Source: Jeotgalibacillus soli
GTDB taxonomy: Bacteria > Bacillota > Bacilli > Bacillales > Jeotgalibacillaceae
Direction: 5' to 3'
Length of the DNA stretch: 64,000 nucleotides
NCBI RefSeq assembly: GCF_000829435.1
Contig: NZ_JXRP01000018.1
Coordinates: forward strand, 434,001-498,000
Shown here: piece after piece, positions 18,055-26,610 of the stretch
Layout of the letters: every line of letters starts with the position of its first letter
Numbering within the stretch: the stretch's first letter is position 1
Translations under genes and position numbers: made by a program
The notes under the pieces: model-generated
Databases searched by the model: none
What the model was told of the DNA's origin: nothing
The model's input: the letters and a program-made list of their open reading frames with translations, nothing else

Positions 18055-18141
18055 ATGATGAAAAATCTTTTCGATCGTTTAAAAGCTAGGGAGGAGTTAA
18101 TTCATAACGCTATTCTAAAAGGCAAAGTAAGTAGAATATAA
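18055..18141 (+). CDS. Possible 28-residue small ORF
   Basis: Two adjacent ATGs open a short frame of about 28 residues (ending LKGKVSRI) in the 405-base gap before the molybdenum hydroxylase genes. No homologue is recognised and the ribosome binding site is weak. An inverted repeat (CCTTTATAA at 18143-18151, TTATAAAGG at 18172-18180) follows directly. It may be chance. Otherwise the gap holds nothing recognisable. Confidence 0.2.
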   Translation: MMKNLFDRLKAREELIHNAILKGKVSRI

Positions 18142-18189
18142 TCCTTTATAACAACGAATAAGCTTGCCTTTTTATAAAGGAAACAGGGA

Positions 18190-20526
18190 GTGGAATGCGT
18201 GGAGACGATTGGAAAAAGCATAATCCGTAAAGAAGCTCTCGATAAGGTAACAGGAAAGGCAAAATACACAGGCGATTATCAATCTTCTTCTATGCTGCAT
18301 GCTAAAATGGTCATTAGTCCGTATGCTCATGCCAAAATTAAGTCCATTAATATACAAAACGCTTGGAAGGTACAGGGAGTACGAGGTATCGTGACCGGAC
18401 AACAGGTACCGCTGGTCGGAGAAGCAATCCAGGATCGGCCAATCCTTGCACAGGACAAAGTTAGGTATCATGGGGAACCTTTAGCTGTAGTGGTAGCGGA
18501 TGATCCTATTTTGGCTAAAAGGGCGGCTGATTTAATTGCTATTGACTATGAACTTCTCCCTGTGGTGAATTCTCCGAGTGAAGCGATAAAACCGGATACA
18601 ATCCTTGTTCATGAACATTTAGATTGTTATAAACGAGCTAAGCATATTACTCCGATTCCTGGAACAAATATTGCGAGTCGATTTAAAATCCGAAAAGGCA
18701 ATATGGATAAAGGATGGAGAGAAAGTAACGTAATTGTGGAAGATAGCTATTCTTTTACTCCCTCTGATCATGCAGCGATTGAAACAAGGTGCTCCATTGT
18801 AGAGATACGATCAGATGAATCTATTATCGTTTCATCGTCCTCCCAGGCTCCATATATGATTAAACAACTAATGAGTATGTATTTTGGAATTGATATGGGG
18901 AAGGTGATTGTGAATACACCTTTGGTTGGGGGAGGATATGGAGGGAAGGCGGCTGTACAGTTGGAACTAATTGCCTACCTGGCTTCTAAAGCTGTAGGAG
19001 GGAGAAAAGTAAAGCTTGAGAACACAAGGGAAGAAGATATCATTACCTCACCCTGTCATATTGGTTTAGATGCAAAAGTCAAACTAGGCTGTTCTAAAGA
19101 CGGATTTATTAAAGCAGCTGAAATTCTTTATTTGTTTGATGGAGGTGCCTATTCTGACAAGGGAATTGATTTAAGCAGAGCAGCGGCAGTGGATTGTACG
19201 GGTCCTTATCATATTGAAAACATTTGGTGCGATTCCTTTTGTATGTATACAAATCATCCTTATGCTTCACCTTATCGCGGGTTCAGTCACTCTGAGCTTT
19301 TGTTTGCTTTTGAAAGAACGGTGGATCTGTTAGCTGAAAAACTGCAGATGGATCCATTTGAACTAAGGTATAAAAATGCCATCCTTCCAGGTCATACTAC
19401 ACCAACTCAAACAAAATTAAATCACAGTAATATCGGCAACCTTCGAGCATGCATTGATCGGGCAAAGGAATTAAGCAATTGGGATGAGGGGCAGATGGTA
19501 GAGGTAGATAAAAGATTTGTCCGTGTAAAAGGTGCGAGCTGTATATGGAAGACTTCGACGATCCCATCCAATGCGAGCTCGGGAGTCATAATAACCTTTA
19601 ATAAGGATGGGACGCTTAATCTTATGTCAGGAGTGGTTGAAATCGGGACAGGTACTAAAACCATCTTAGCGCAAATTCTTGCCGAATATTTAAAAATGAA
19701 TGTTGACCATATTTTTGTTCGTATGGACGTGGATACACAAACCACACCGGAGCATTGGAAGACGGTGGGAAGCAGAGGAACATTTATGGCAGGTAGAGCA
19801 GTACTAGAAGCAGCCGACGATACCATTTTACAGCTCAAGAGTGTTGCTTCCTGTGTGCTTAGAACGTCTATCGACGATTTAATTGTAGCGAACAGCCGCG
19901 TGTTTTTAAGAGATGACCCTACTGTTGGTTTAGGCTTCGAAGAGCTTGCCTACGGCTATACGTTTGAAAATGGAAATTCGATTGGTGGTCAAATTATTGG
20001 GAGAGGAAATTATATACTACGGAATATTACACCGCTAAATCCCGAAACTGGAGCGGGCAATCCCGGGCCAGAATGGACAGTGGGTGCACAGGTAGTAGAG
20101 GTAGAATATGATCGAAGAGATTATACATATAAGCTCATTAAAGCCACCTCCGTAATTGATATTGGGAAAGTATTAAATGAAAAAGCAGCAAGGGGCCAAG
20201 TCACAGGAGCAATGAGTATGGGATTGGGGTTTGCTGCGCGTGAAACGTTCAGGTTAGATCAACTAGGCAGAGTACTTAACCATCAGCTAAGAACCTATCG
20301 ACCGATTCATTTCGGTGAACACCCGGAGTATGCTGTTGGTTTTATTGAGACCCCCCAACTTGATGCCCCATACGGAGCACGAGGTGTAGGTGAACATGGT
20401 ATTTTAGGAATGCCGGCCGCACTTGGAAATTGCTTATCACTGGCTTCCGGTGTTTCCCTTCACCAATTACCCCTGACGCCAGAATTGATTTGGAGAGAAA
20501 GAGAGGGAAAAAGTGATCTCATTTGA
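18190..20526 (+). CDS. Xanthine dehydrogenase family, molybdopterin-binding subunit
   Basis: Up to 778 residues. The N-terminus (IGKSIIRKEALDKVTGKAKYTGDY) and body are those of CoxL/XdhA-type large subunits that bind the molybdopterin-cytosine cofactor. YRGFSHSE and the catalytic glutamate Glu735 in GARGVGEHG are present, so it should hydroxylate an aromatic or heterocyclic carbon or oxidise an aldehyde. GTG at 18190 or GTG at 18199 may start it; the latter fits relatives better. The gene overlaps the FAD subunit by 14 bases. Substrate specificity is not readable; purine, nicotinate and aldehyde oxidation are all possible. Confidence 0.9.
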   Translation: MECVETIGKSIIRKEALDKVTGKAKYTGDYQSSSMLHAKMVISPYAHAKIKSINIQNAWKVQGVRGIVTGQQVPLVGEAIQDRPILAQDKVRYHGEPLAVVVADDPILAKRAADLIAIDYELLPVVNSPSEAIKPDTILVHEHLDCYKRAKHITPIPGTNIASRFKIRKGNMDKGWRESNVIVEDSYSFTPSDHAAIETRCSIVEIRSDESIIVSSSSQAPYMIKQLMSMYFGIDMGKVIVNTPLVGGGYGGKAAVQLELIAYLASKAVGGRKVKLENTREEDIITSPCHIGLDAKVKLGCSKDGFIKAAEILYLFDGGAYSDKGIDLSRAAAVDCTGPYHIENIWCDSFCMYTNHPYASPYRGFSHSELLFAFERTVDLLAEKLQMDPFELRYKNAILPGHTTPTQTKLNHSNIGNLRACIDRAKELSNWDEGQMVEVDKRFVRVKGASCIWKTSTIPSNASSGVIITFNKDGTLNLMSGVVEIGTGTKTILAQILAEYLKMNVDHIFVRMDVDTQTTPEHWKTVGSRGTFMAGRAVLEAADDTILQLKSVASCVLRTSIDDLIVANSRVFLRDDPTVGLGFEELAYGYTFENGNSIGGQIIGRGNYILRNITPLNPETGAGNPGPEWTVGAQVVEVEYDRRDYTYKLIKATSVIDIGKVLNEKAARGQVTGAMSMGLGFAARETFRLDQLGRVLNHQLRTYRPIHFGEHPEYAVGFIETPQLDAPYGARGVGEHGILGMPAALGNCLSLASGVSLHQLPLTPELIWREREGKSDLI

Positions 20527-21352
20527 TTTTGACTATTATAAGCCAGATTCAATCGATGAAGCAGTGACACTTTTTAGATCTCTTTCCTCAATGGGGAAAA
20601 AACCAATGTATTATGCTGGGGGAACCGAGATCATAACGTTAGGAAGATTAAATCTTCTTTATACAAACGCTGTTATCGATCTTAAAGGGATTTCAGAATG
20701 TAACATATTAGCTCATAACTCCGACACTTTAACAATTGGTGCTTCGTTAACCCTAGCCCAGCTTGGGATGAACCATTACTTTCCTCTACTAGCAAACATT
20801 TCAAAAGAAATTGCAGACCATACTTCCAGATTAAAAATAACTGTTGGCGGAAATATTTGTGGAAATATCTTTTATCGAGAAGCTGTTTTGCCTTTTTTGT
20901 TAACAGATAGTCAGGTTCTGATTGCAGGGAAAAATGGTCTCCAAAAAAACCCGATCAACAATGTCTTTTGTAAAACAATGCAGTTAGAAAATGGGGAATT
21001 TATAGTTCAATTACAAACGCAATCAAAATATATAGAATCACCATTTGTTAGTATCAAACGGCGGCAGCAATGGAATGTAGGGTATCCACTGATTACAGTC
21101 AATTCTATAAAGGTAGAAAACCAAATAAGAGTTGCGATTGCCGGACTTTGTCCATTTCCATTTAGATCACTGAAAATGGAGAGTATGTTAAATCGAAAGG
21201 AGCTTTCTACTGAGGAGAAGGTTGAACTTGCCATTCAGCATTTACCGCAACCGATTTTAAATGATGTGGAAGGATCTGATGAGTATCGTATTTTTGTTTT
21301 AAAAAATACGTTGCTGGATGTAGTAGAAACGCTGGAAGGAGCTGGTGCCTAG
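20513..21352 (+). CDS. Xanthine dehydrogenase family, FAD-binding subunit
   Basis: 279 residues of the CoxM/XdhB type: [16 protein letters not shown] at the N-terminus, GGTEIITL for FAD binding, and the [10 protein letters not shown] flavin loop. It passes electrons from the iron-sulfur subunit to the acceptor. GTG start at 20513 behind GAGGGA, inside the 3' end of the large subunit, shows translational coupling. The C-terminal CoxM-like domain is present, so it looks complete. Confidence 0.9.
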   Translation: MISFDFDYYKPDSIDEAVTLFRSLSSMGKKPMYYAGGTEIITLGRLNLLYTNAVIDLKGISECNILAHNSDTLTIGASLTLAQLGMNHYFPLLANISKEIADHTSRLKITVGGNICGNIFYREAVLPFLLTDSQVLIAGKNGLQKNPINNVFCKTMQLENGEFIVQLQTQSKYIESPFVSIKRRQQWNVGYPLITVNSIKVENQIRVAIAGLCPFPFRSLKMESMLNRKELSTEEKVELAIQHLPQPILNDVEGSDEYRIFVLKNTLLDVVETLEGAGA

Positions 21353-21353
21353 C

Positions 21354-21818
21354 ATGGGTCTTGCTTCAATTACATTACAGATAAACGGGGAAAACAGAGT
21401 GGTGGCAATCCGGGAAGCAGATACTTTATTATTTGTGCTTCGAGAAAAGCTTGGGTTAACAGGATCAAAGCCGGGGTGCCTGAATGGGGACTGCGGGGCC
21501 TGTACAGTAAATCTAGATGGCTGGCCAATGAAATCCTGCTTGATCCTTGCGGTAGAAACAGCAGGTCATTATATTTTGACGATTGAAGGGCTAAAGAATA
21601 CCCGTATTCAAGAGGCGTTTGTAGAGGAATTTGCATTTCAGTGTGGATATTGTACATCTGGATTTATCATGAATGGTTATTCCCTGTCCCAATTATACCC
21701 ACATGCACATTCAACACAAATTCAGGAATGGTTTGAATCAAATATCTGCAGATGTACAGGTTATGAGGAAATAGAAAAGGCTATTAGAAGGGTTTTAAAC
21801 GAAAATAATAATTTGTAA
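21354..21818 (+). CDS. Xanthine dehydrogenase family, 2Fe-2S subunit
   Basis: 154 residues with all eight cluster cysteines: Cys42, 47, 50 and 62 for the plant-ferredoxin-type cluster ([12 protein letters not shown]), and Cys97, 100, 132 and 134 (FQCGYC, NICRCTG) for the second cluster. It relays electrons between molybdenum and FAD. ATG at 21354 is preferred, two bases past the FAD gene stop; a GTG at 21345 is closer to GGAAGGAG. The set is complete as L-M-S, but no XdhC-type maturation gene is nearby. Confidence 0.92.
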   Translation: MGLASITLQINGENRVVAIREADTLLFVLREKLGLTGSKPGCLNGDCGACTVNLDGWPMKSCLILAVETAGHYILTIEGLKNTRIQEAFVEEFAFQCGYCTSGFIMNGYSLSQLYPHAHSTQIQEWFESNICRCTGYEEIEKAIRRVLNENNNL

Positions 21819-21856
21819 CGAAATTGATTTTAAGATTAAAAGAATATTTTCAGTGT

Positions 21857-21881
21857 GTTTTGCATAAGTGTTCTCGGGAAT
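21857..21881 (+). promoter_or_regulatory. SigB-type promoter
   Basis: GTTTTG at 21857-21862 and GGGAAT at 21876-21881 are separated by 13 bases, matching the SigB consensus (GTTTaa, N12-15, GGGWAW). It lies 63 bases before a KGG-repeat stress gene, the class of gene SigB drives in Bacillus. Confidence 0.7.
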
Positions 21882-21943
21882 GAAACAAGTGTACGACCAA
21901 AATCCAATTTTAGAAGAGGAATTTCTAATGACGAAAATCAAAA

Positions 21944-22123
21944 ATGAAAATAGAGTCAGGAAGATGCGGGACTAAAGGCGGAGAGGCAACGGCGAAGAAT
22001 CATGATAAAGGATTTTACCAAGACATTGGTGAAAAAGGTGGAAAAGCGAATGCTAAGTCACATGATAAAAAGCATTTTCAAAAAATCGGTAAAATGTGTG
22101 CAGAAGCCCGCAACAACAAATAG
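21944..22123 (+). pseudogene. GsiB-like KGG-repeat general stress protein, probably frameshifted
   Basis: The frame gives about 59 residues with two and a half KGG/GsiB-type repeats (TKGGEATAKNHDK, EKGGKANAKSHDK). These are small hydrophilic desiccation/heat/salt stress proteins. The ATG with the good ribosome site (GAAGAGGA, ATG at 21928) reads MTKIKNENR and stops after 15 codons in another frame. The KGG frame has only an internal ATG at 21944. This suggests a one-base shift near 21960, or a minor start. Driven by the SigB-type promoter upstream. Confidence 0.65.
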
Positions 22124-22246
22124 GTTTTAAAGGAAAGCTTTAATGTCAATTAAGTTTTCAATTGATGAATGATTGCAGATAGATTTTTATAGCCTATTGA
22201 ACAAAAGGGAATTCGATACAGACAACCATCATAATAAAAAAAGAGG

Positions 22247-22287
22247 CTGACTCAAAAGATCGTTGAACGACGACTCTTTTGAATCAG
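22247..22287 (+). terminator. Strong terminator
   Basis: CTGACTCAAAAGATCGT pairs with ACGACTCTTTTGAATCAG, followed by TTTTTTT. This form of terminator is common in Bacillaceae genomes. Confidence 0.85.
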
Positions 22288-22490
22288 TTTTTTTGTCTTG
22301 TAAGCATTTTTTCTATTTTCAGGTTTTTTATAGAAAATTTGAGGAGATATTCCTCTCAAACTTTCACTATCTAAACGAGAAGAATAAATGAGGTTTGAAT
22401 AAGCGTAAAGAATAATTTTTAACATCATCTTAGGATGATTTTCTTCTTTTTTTACCTTAGTTTATAGGCTGATATTGATTCTTGCACCCT

Positions 22491-22619
22491 GTTAATTGGA
22501 GTGGAAGGGGAGAGACTCCTGCGGGAGAAGCGAGTCAACGGGAGACCCCGCAGGAGTGAATGCGCCGAGGAGGCTCCCGGACCGCCCGCGGAAAGCGAGT
22601 CTCTGGAGCGGAAATCAAC
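22491..22619. repeat. Bacillaceae interspersed GC-rich repeat element
   Basis: About 129 bases, much richer in GC than its surroundings. It starts GTTAATTGGAGTGG and ends TGGAGCGGAAATCAAC, near-inverted ends. Internal GACTCCTGCGGGAG pairs with CCCCGCAGGAGT, and a later CCGCGGAAAGCGAGTCTC segment pairs back to the start. This matches from memory a structured intergenic repeat scattered through many Bacillaceae. Function unknown. The rest of 22124-22884 shows no gene. Confidence 0.7.
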
Positions 22620-22884
22620 AGGCCAACTTTAAATGTTGCTTTATTATAATTTGTTACGATATATAACTACTTTTTTACGCTCTTAAAGTAAAGAAAGCTG
22701 CTTCATATTTTCATAACTAGTTTTCCTCCTAGTATTAAATTCAGCTGAAAGTGAAAGAGCTAATACAAAATAATCATGGTTCTTATTAGATCATAGTTAA
22801 ATATAACCAAAAAAATATATAAAACACATATGTCATATTTGGATGGGTATATAAGAATTATCTATTTATTAGGAGGTTTTACGT

Positions 22885-24024
22885 ATGAAAGCAGTTACTT
22901 TTCAAGGTTTGAAGGATATGCAAGTTAAAGAGGTTCCAGATGCAAAGCTTCAACAAAAAGACGATATTATCGTACGCATTACATCAACAGCAATATGCGG
23001 CTCAGATTTACATATTTATCAAGGAGCCTTGCCAGCTGAAAAAGACTATGTAGTTGGTCACGAGCCTATGGGTATTGTAGAAGAAGTAGGACCAGAAGTA
23101 ACAAAAGTAAAAAAAGGGGACAGAGTTGTTATTCCATTTAACATTTCATGCGGCAGCTGTTTCTATTGTCAGCATGATTTAGAGAGCCAATGTGATAACT
23201 CAAATCCAAATCCAGAAATTGATACAGGAGGATATTTTGGATTTACAGATCGTTATGGCAACCACCCAGGTGGACAAGCTGAATACTTGCGTGTTCCTTA
23301 TGGGAATTTTATGCCATTCGTGATTCCTGAATCTGTTGAACTTGAAGATGAGGCCTTGCTGTTTATGTCTGATGTACTGCCAACTGCCTATTGGAGCATT
23401 GAAAGTGCTGGTGTGAAAAATGGAGATACGGTTGCTGTACTTGGGTGCGGACCGATTGGTTTAATGGCACAAAAATTTGCATGGATGAAAGGTGCAAAAA
23501 GAGTCATTGCAGTCGATAATCTTCCATATAGACTTGAACGTGCCAAAAAGATGAACAATGTTGAGATATATAATTTTGATGAATTCAATAATATGGGCCT
23601 CCACATTAAAGAAATAACAGGGGGCGGTGTGGACGCTGTAATTGATTGTGTAGGTATGGATGGTAAAAAATCGACTATGGAGGAAATTGGGCAAAAGCTG
23701 AAGCTGCATGGAGGATCACTTGGCCCAATCGAAACGGGGATAAACGCAGTGAGAAAATATGGTACTATTCAGCTTACTGGGGTTTACGGAGCCAAATACA
23801 ATATGTTTCCGCTAGGTAATATATTTGAAAGAAATATTACAGTGAAAATGGGTCAAGCGCCAGTTATACATTACATGCAAGAGCTCTTTAAAATGATTAC
23901 AGCAGGTGATCTTGATTCGACAGATATCGTTTCTCATAAAATGTCTCTAGACCAGGCAAGTGAAGCTTATCAAATCTTTAATGATCATGAAGATGAGTGT
24001 GTGAAAGTCGTTCTTAAACCTTAA
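22885..24024 (+). CDS. Zinc-dependent alcohol dehydrogenase (glutathione-independent formaldehyde dehydrogenase-like)
   Basis: 379 residues. Catalytic zinc ligands Cys38 (AICGSDLH) and His59-Glu60 (GHEP) and the structural zinc cysteines 89, 92, 95 and 103 (CGSCFYC...C) are all present. VLGCGPIGLMAQ is the NAD-binding loop. An insert of about 20 residues (NPNPEIDTGGYFGFTDRYG) is typical of the AdhB/formaldehyde-dehydrogenase-like branch. TAGGAGG precedes the ATG. It is monocistronic with its own terminator. Substrate not certain. Confidence 0.9.
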   Translation: MKAVTFQGLKDMQVKEVPDAKLQQKDDIIVRITSTAICGSDLHIYQGALPAEKDYVVGHEPMGIVEEVGPEVTKVKKGDRVVIPFNISCGSCFYCQHDLESQCDNSNPNPEIDTGGYFGFTDRYGNHPGGQAEYLRVPYGNFMPFVIPESVELEDEALLFMSDVLPTAYWSIESAGVKNGDTVAVLGCGPIGLMAQKFAWMKGAKRVIAVDNLPYRLERAKKMNNVEIYNFDEFNNMGLHIKEITGGGVDAVIDCVGMDGKKSTMEEIGQKLKLHGGSLGPIETGINAVRKYGTIQLTGVYGAKYNMFPLGNIFERNITVKMGQAPVIHYMQELFKMITAGDLDSTDIVSHKMSLDQASEAYQIFNDHEDECVKVVLKP

Positions 24025-24043
24025 ACCTACGATAAACAGGGGG

Positions 24044-24077
24044 AAAAAAAGCATATCCAGCTGGGTATGCTTTTTTC
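24044..24077 (+). terminator. Rho-independent terminator after alcohol dehydrogenase
   Basis: AAAAAAAGCATATCCAG pairs with CTGGGTATGCTTTTTT around no more than a few bases. Sequence from here to about 24317 shows nothing recognisable. Confidence 0.85.
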
Positions 24078-24317
24078 TCCATGTTTCTAGATGGGTTCAG
24101 AATTTAGCAATCGTCGATTTGGTGAATGTTAAACAGCATTAATCAAACTTAAAAGTGTATATACTTTATTCATTTGTAGAAAAGGGATTATTCATCAAAT
24201 ATATCAGCTTATCCATTTCCCGCACTTTTGCTCTTCTGCAACAAATCTCTATTTTCAAATCATTTTCAATGAACCCATTACGTTAGCCTGCTTGCATGAT
24301 TGAATTACAATTTTTTA

Positions 24318-24404
24318 AATAGTATCTGGCATAAAGGTATATCTCCAAATGAGTATATTCAACAGGTTCGCCTTGAAAAAGCAATTGTAGCCAATGAAGG
24401 ATGA
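24318..24404 (+). pseudogene. AraC-family regulator C-terminal fragment
   Basis: A frame of 28 codons reads WHKGISPNEYIQQVRLEKA, the last helix-turn-helix region of AraC/XylS regulators, then stops. No upstream part of the gene exists. The fragment abuts the start of the conjugation-type genes and may mark where foreign DNA replaced the rest. Confidence 0.5.
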
Positions 24405-24540
24405 ATTGGATAAGGTTTTGAGCGATGATGAGTTGAAAAAGGAGGATAAAAACAATCAAGAGAAAAACATTCAGTCAAAAATTGAAACCACGCAAACGGA
24501 GATGAAGAGATTAAAAGAAGAGCTTGGGATTGAAGATTAG
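24394..24540 (+). CDS. Small charged coiled-coil ORF, possible conjugation gene tail
   Basis: 48 residues, nearly all charged, with heptad-like KIETTQTEMKRLKEELG. It has no ribosome binding site of its own and overlaps the AraC fragment, so it is probably the 3' end of a larger gene lost at the junction, 32 bases before the wall-hydrolase gene. In related clusters a VirB4-type ATPase often precedes this hydrolase, but this piece is too short to identify. Confidence 0.35.
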   Translation: MKDELDKVLSDDELKKEDKNNQEKNIQSKIETTQTEMKRLKEELGIED

Positions 24541-24572
24541 GAAAATGAGGATGCATAAGTGAGGTGAAACGC

Positions 24573-25631
24573 ATGCCCGCCACCACGGTGAAAACAGCGA
24601 TATTAATTAATAAATTCAAAAAACCGATCATCTATAGTGTTTTAATCTTCGTCATGATGATTGTCTTGTCAATCGCAGCCATGATGGGGGCCAATGTTGA
24701 ATCACCTGAGACACCTCAATCGATCGGAACCATCGAAGGAGATGCGATAGTACCGGAGCATATTGAAAAATGGCGTCCCCTGCTAGAAGAATACACTGAA
24801 AAATATGGTGTGGAGCAATACACTGATTTTCTTCTGGCTTTGATGTATCAGGAACTAGGGAGCAGCGACACTTTAGATATTATGCAATCTTCTGAGAGTC
24901 TTGGACTGCCACCAAATGCGATACAAGACCCGGTTAAGTCAGTGGATGCTGGTGTTTCTTATTTTAAGCAAGTATTAGAAAGTGGACAAAAAGCAGGTGT
25001 AGATTTTTTTACAATTGTTCAGGCGTACAATTTCGGCTCTGGATATATAGGATTCATTTCAATCAATGGAAATCGGCATTCACTCGATTTGGCACAGCAA
25101 TTTTCAAATGAACAAGCCTCAAAGCTTGGATGGGACCGGTATGGTGATCCAGACTATGTGAACCGCGTTATGAAGAACTTGACTGGTGAAGGGGAGTACA
25201 TCGAAACCAATCCATTAGGGGAATGGGCATTACCCGTTAGTAATCCTGTGGTTACGTCTCCTTACGGGTTTAGACAAGACCCTGGAACGGGCAGAACTCA
25301 ATTTCATCAAGGCGTTGATTTTATATGTGATGAAAATGATTCTATTTTTTCGGTTAAACAAGGAGAAGTCCTGGTGGCTGAATGGAATCCATATGGATAT
25401 GGCAATTTTATTGTGATTCAACATGCGGAGAATGAGTTTTCAGCGTATTCGCATTTAGTTGTACTTGATGTATCAGAAGGACAAAAAGTGGCACAAGGAG
25501 AACGTATTGGAGGGTGTGGAAACACAGGATACTCATTCGGCAATCATCTTCATTTCGAACACCGTGTGTTTTATCAAAAAGCGAAAAATCTTGAATATTT
25601 TCGAGATCCATCAATCATTTTAGGGCTTTAA
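24573..25631 (+). CDS. Conjugation-type cell-wall hydrolase: lysozyme-like plus M23 peptidase
   Basis: About 352 residues. One N-terminal membrane helix is followed by a CwlT-like lysozyme domain (Glu94 in ALMYQELGS; QAYNFGSGY) and a C-terminal M23 endopeptidase with zinc ligands His245, Asp249 and His327 (HQGVDF, HLHFE). It would open peptidoglycan for a conjugation channel. CwlT of ICEBs1/Tn916 carries NlpC/P60 as its second domain; here it is M23. GAGGTG is 6 bases before the ATG at 24573; a GTG at 24564 is possible. Confidence 0.88.
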   Translation: MPATTVKTAILINKFKKPIIYSVLIFVMMIVLSIAAMMGANVESPETPQSIGTIEGDAIVPEHIEKWRPLLEEYTEKYGVEQYTDFLLALMYQELGSSDTLDIMQSSESLGLPPNAIQDPVKSVDAGVSYFKQVLESGQKAGVDFFTIVQAYNFGSGYIGFISINGNRHSLDLAQQFSNEQASKLGWDRYGDPDYVNRVMKNLTGEGEYIETNPLGEWALPVSNPVVTSPYGFRQDPGTGRTQFHQGVDFICDENDSIFSVKQGEVLVAEWNPYGYGNFIVIQHAENEFSAYSHLVVLDVSEGQKVAQGERIGGCGNTGYSFGNHLHFEHRVFYQKAKNLEYFRDPSIILGL

Positions 25632-25647
25632 CGAAGGAAGTGAGGCT

Positions 25648-26172
25648 ATGAAACAATTCACCATCATAGGCGTTCTGGTGTTAGGAAATATTATTTTTGG
25701 TCTGTTGTGGGTGGGATCACTAACAACGTCATCAGAAGCTAAGATTTCAGCACCGTCAGAAGAGCAAGAGAAGTTAGCAGAAGAGGCTGACGACACAGCC
25801 TTAACATTCACTGAAAATACATTTAAGAGTTTTTATCATTATGATAATGATAACTATCTTACCCGGTTCAATGATCTTGAAGATCGAGCAGAGAAGTCGA
25901 TAGTAGCAGACTTGAAAAAATTAGCTGCAACTGATGTTCCCGAGATTTCATTTCAAAATAATGTTACCGATATTCAAACGTATGCAGATCCGCGCAGTGA
26001 CAAGGGTGAAGAAAAGATCTTTGTCATCCTTGATACCACGTATTCCATTGAAGACGGGAATACGTATGAACGATCAGAACTATTGAGCGTGAGTGTTACA
26101 AAAAAAGAGGGTCAGTGGATCATATCAGACTACGAAAATGTTGGCGCTATTTATCCAGAGTCAGAAATATAA
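25648..26172 (+). CDS. Putative conjugal transfer protein, TcpC/VirB8-like
   Basis: 174 residues: one N-terminal membrane helix, a short charged linker, then an NTF2-like alpha-beta domain (TFTENTFKSFYHYDNDNY ... SVTKKEGQWIISDYENV). The architecture and position between a wall hydrolase and a coupling protein fit TcpC/VirB8-like channel scaffold proteins. Sequence identity is not recognisable by eye, so the call rests on fold pattern and context. AAGGAAGTGAGG precedes the ATG. Confidence 0.55.
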   Translation: MKQFTIIGVLVLGNIIFGLLWVGSLTTSSEAKISAPSEEQEKLAEEADDTALTFTENTFKSFYHYDNDNYLTRFNDLEDRAEKSIVADLKKLAATDVPEISFQNNVTDIQTYADPRSDKGEEKIFVILDTTYSIEDGNTYERSELLSVSVTKKEGQWIISDYENVGAIYPESEI

Positions 26173-26184
26173 GGGGATTTTACG

Positions 26185-26610
26185 ATGAAAAGAATGTTGA
26201 TCTTTACCGGTGTATTTCTTTTTATTAGTTCTCTCGTGATCATCGTCTCGGCCATGCTTCCGATGATTGGTGAAAATAAAGAGAATCTATCTGGAGCGTT
26301 CTTTCAAGAAAGCTTCGGTTTGATTGTGACAAATCCATGGGAAACGGTACAAAACCTAATCGAGACCAGAAATCCACTCTTTATCGTGTTAGAAGTAGTC
26401 GCTGTGTTTTATTCATTGATTGCTGCGATGAGATGGACCTCTAAAAAAAAGGAAGGTTGGGAAGTGGATAAACGACAGCAAAGCCACGGGTCAGCAAGGT
26501 TAGCCAAACCAAATGAGATCTTTACGAATGAAGAGTTTATAGCAGGATCTAGAGAACAGATTTATAAAGAATTGAAAACGAGTCTTTCCATGAAGGAGGA
26601 CGAAAAATGA
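26185..26610 (+). CDS. Membrane protein, apparent N-terminal half of a VirD4-type coupling protein
   Basis: 141 residues with two membrane helices (residues 4-26 and about 66-86), then a cytosolic tail containing QQSHGSARLAKPNEIF. That motif resembles the segment just after the membrane helices in TraG/VirD4 proteins. Its stop overlaps the next gene's start (ATGA), and the next gene begins near the ATPase domain without membrane helices. The two may act as a split coupling protein. Confidence 0.55.
   Translation: MKRMLIFTGVFLFISSLVIIVSAMLPMIGENKENLSGAFFQESFGLIVTNPWETVQNLIETRNPLFIVLEVVAVFYSLIAAMRWTSKKKEGWEVDKRQQSHGSARLAKPNEIFTNEEFIAGSREQIYKELKTSLSMKEDEK

Noticed and set aside
22838-22852. GGGTAT upstream of the alcohol dehydrogenase as a SigB -10
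   Set aside because: No GTTT-type -35 element at 12-15 bases upstream.
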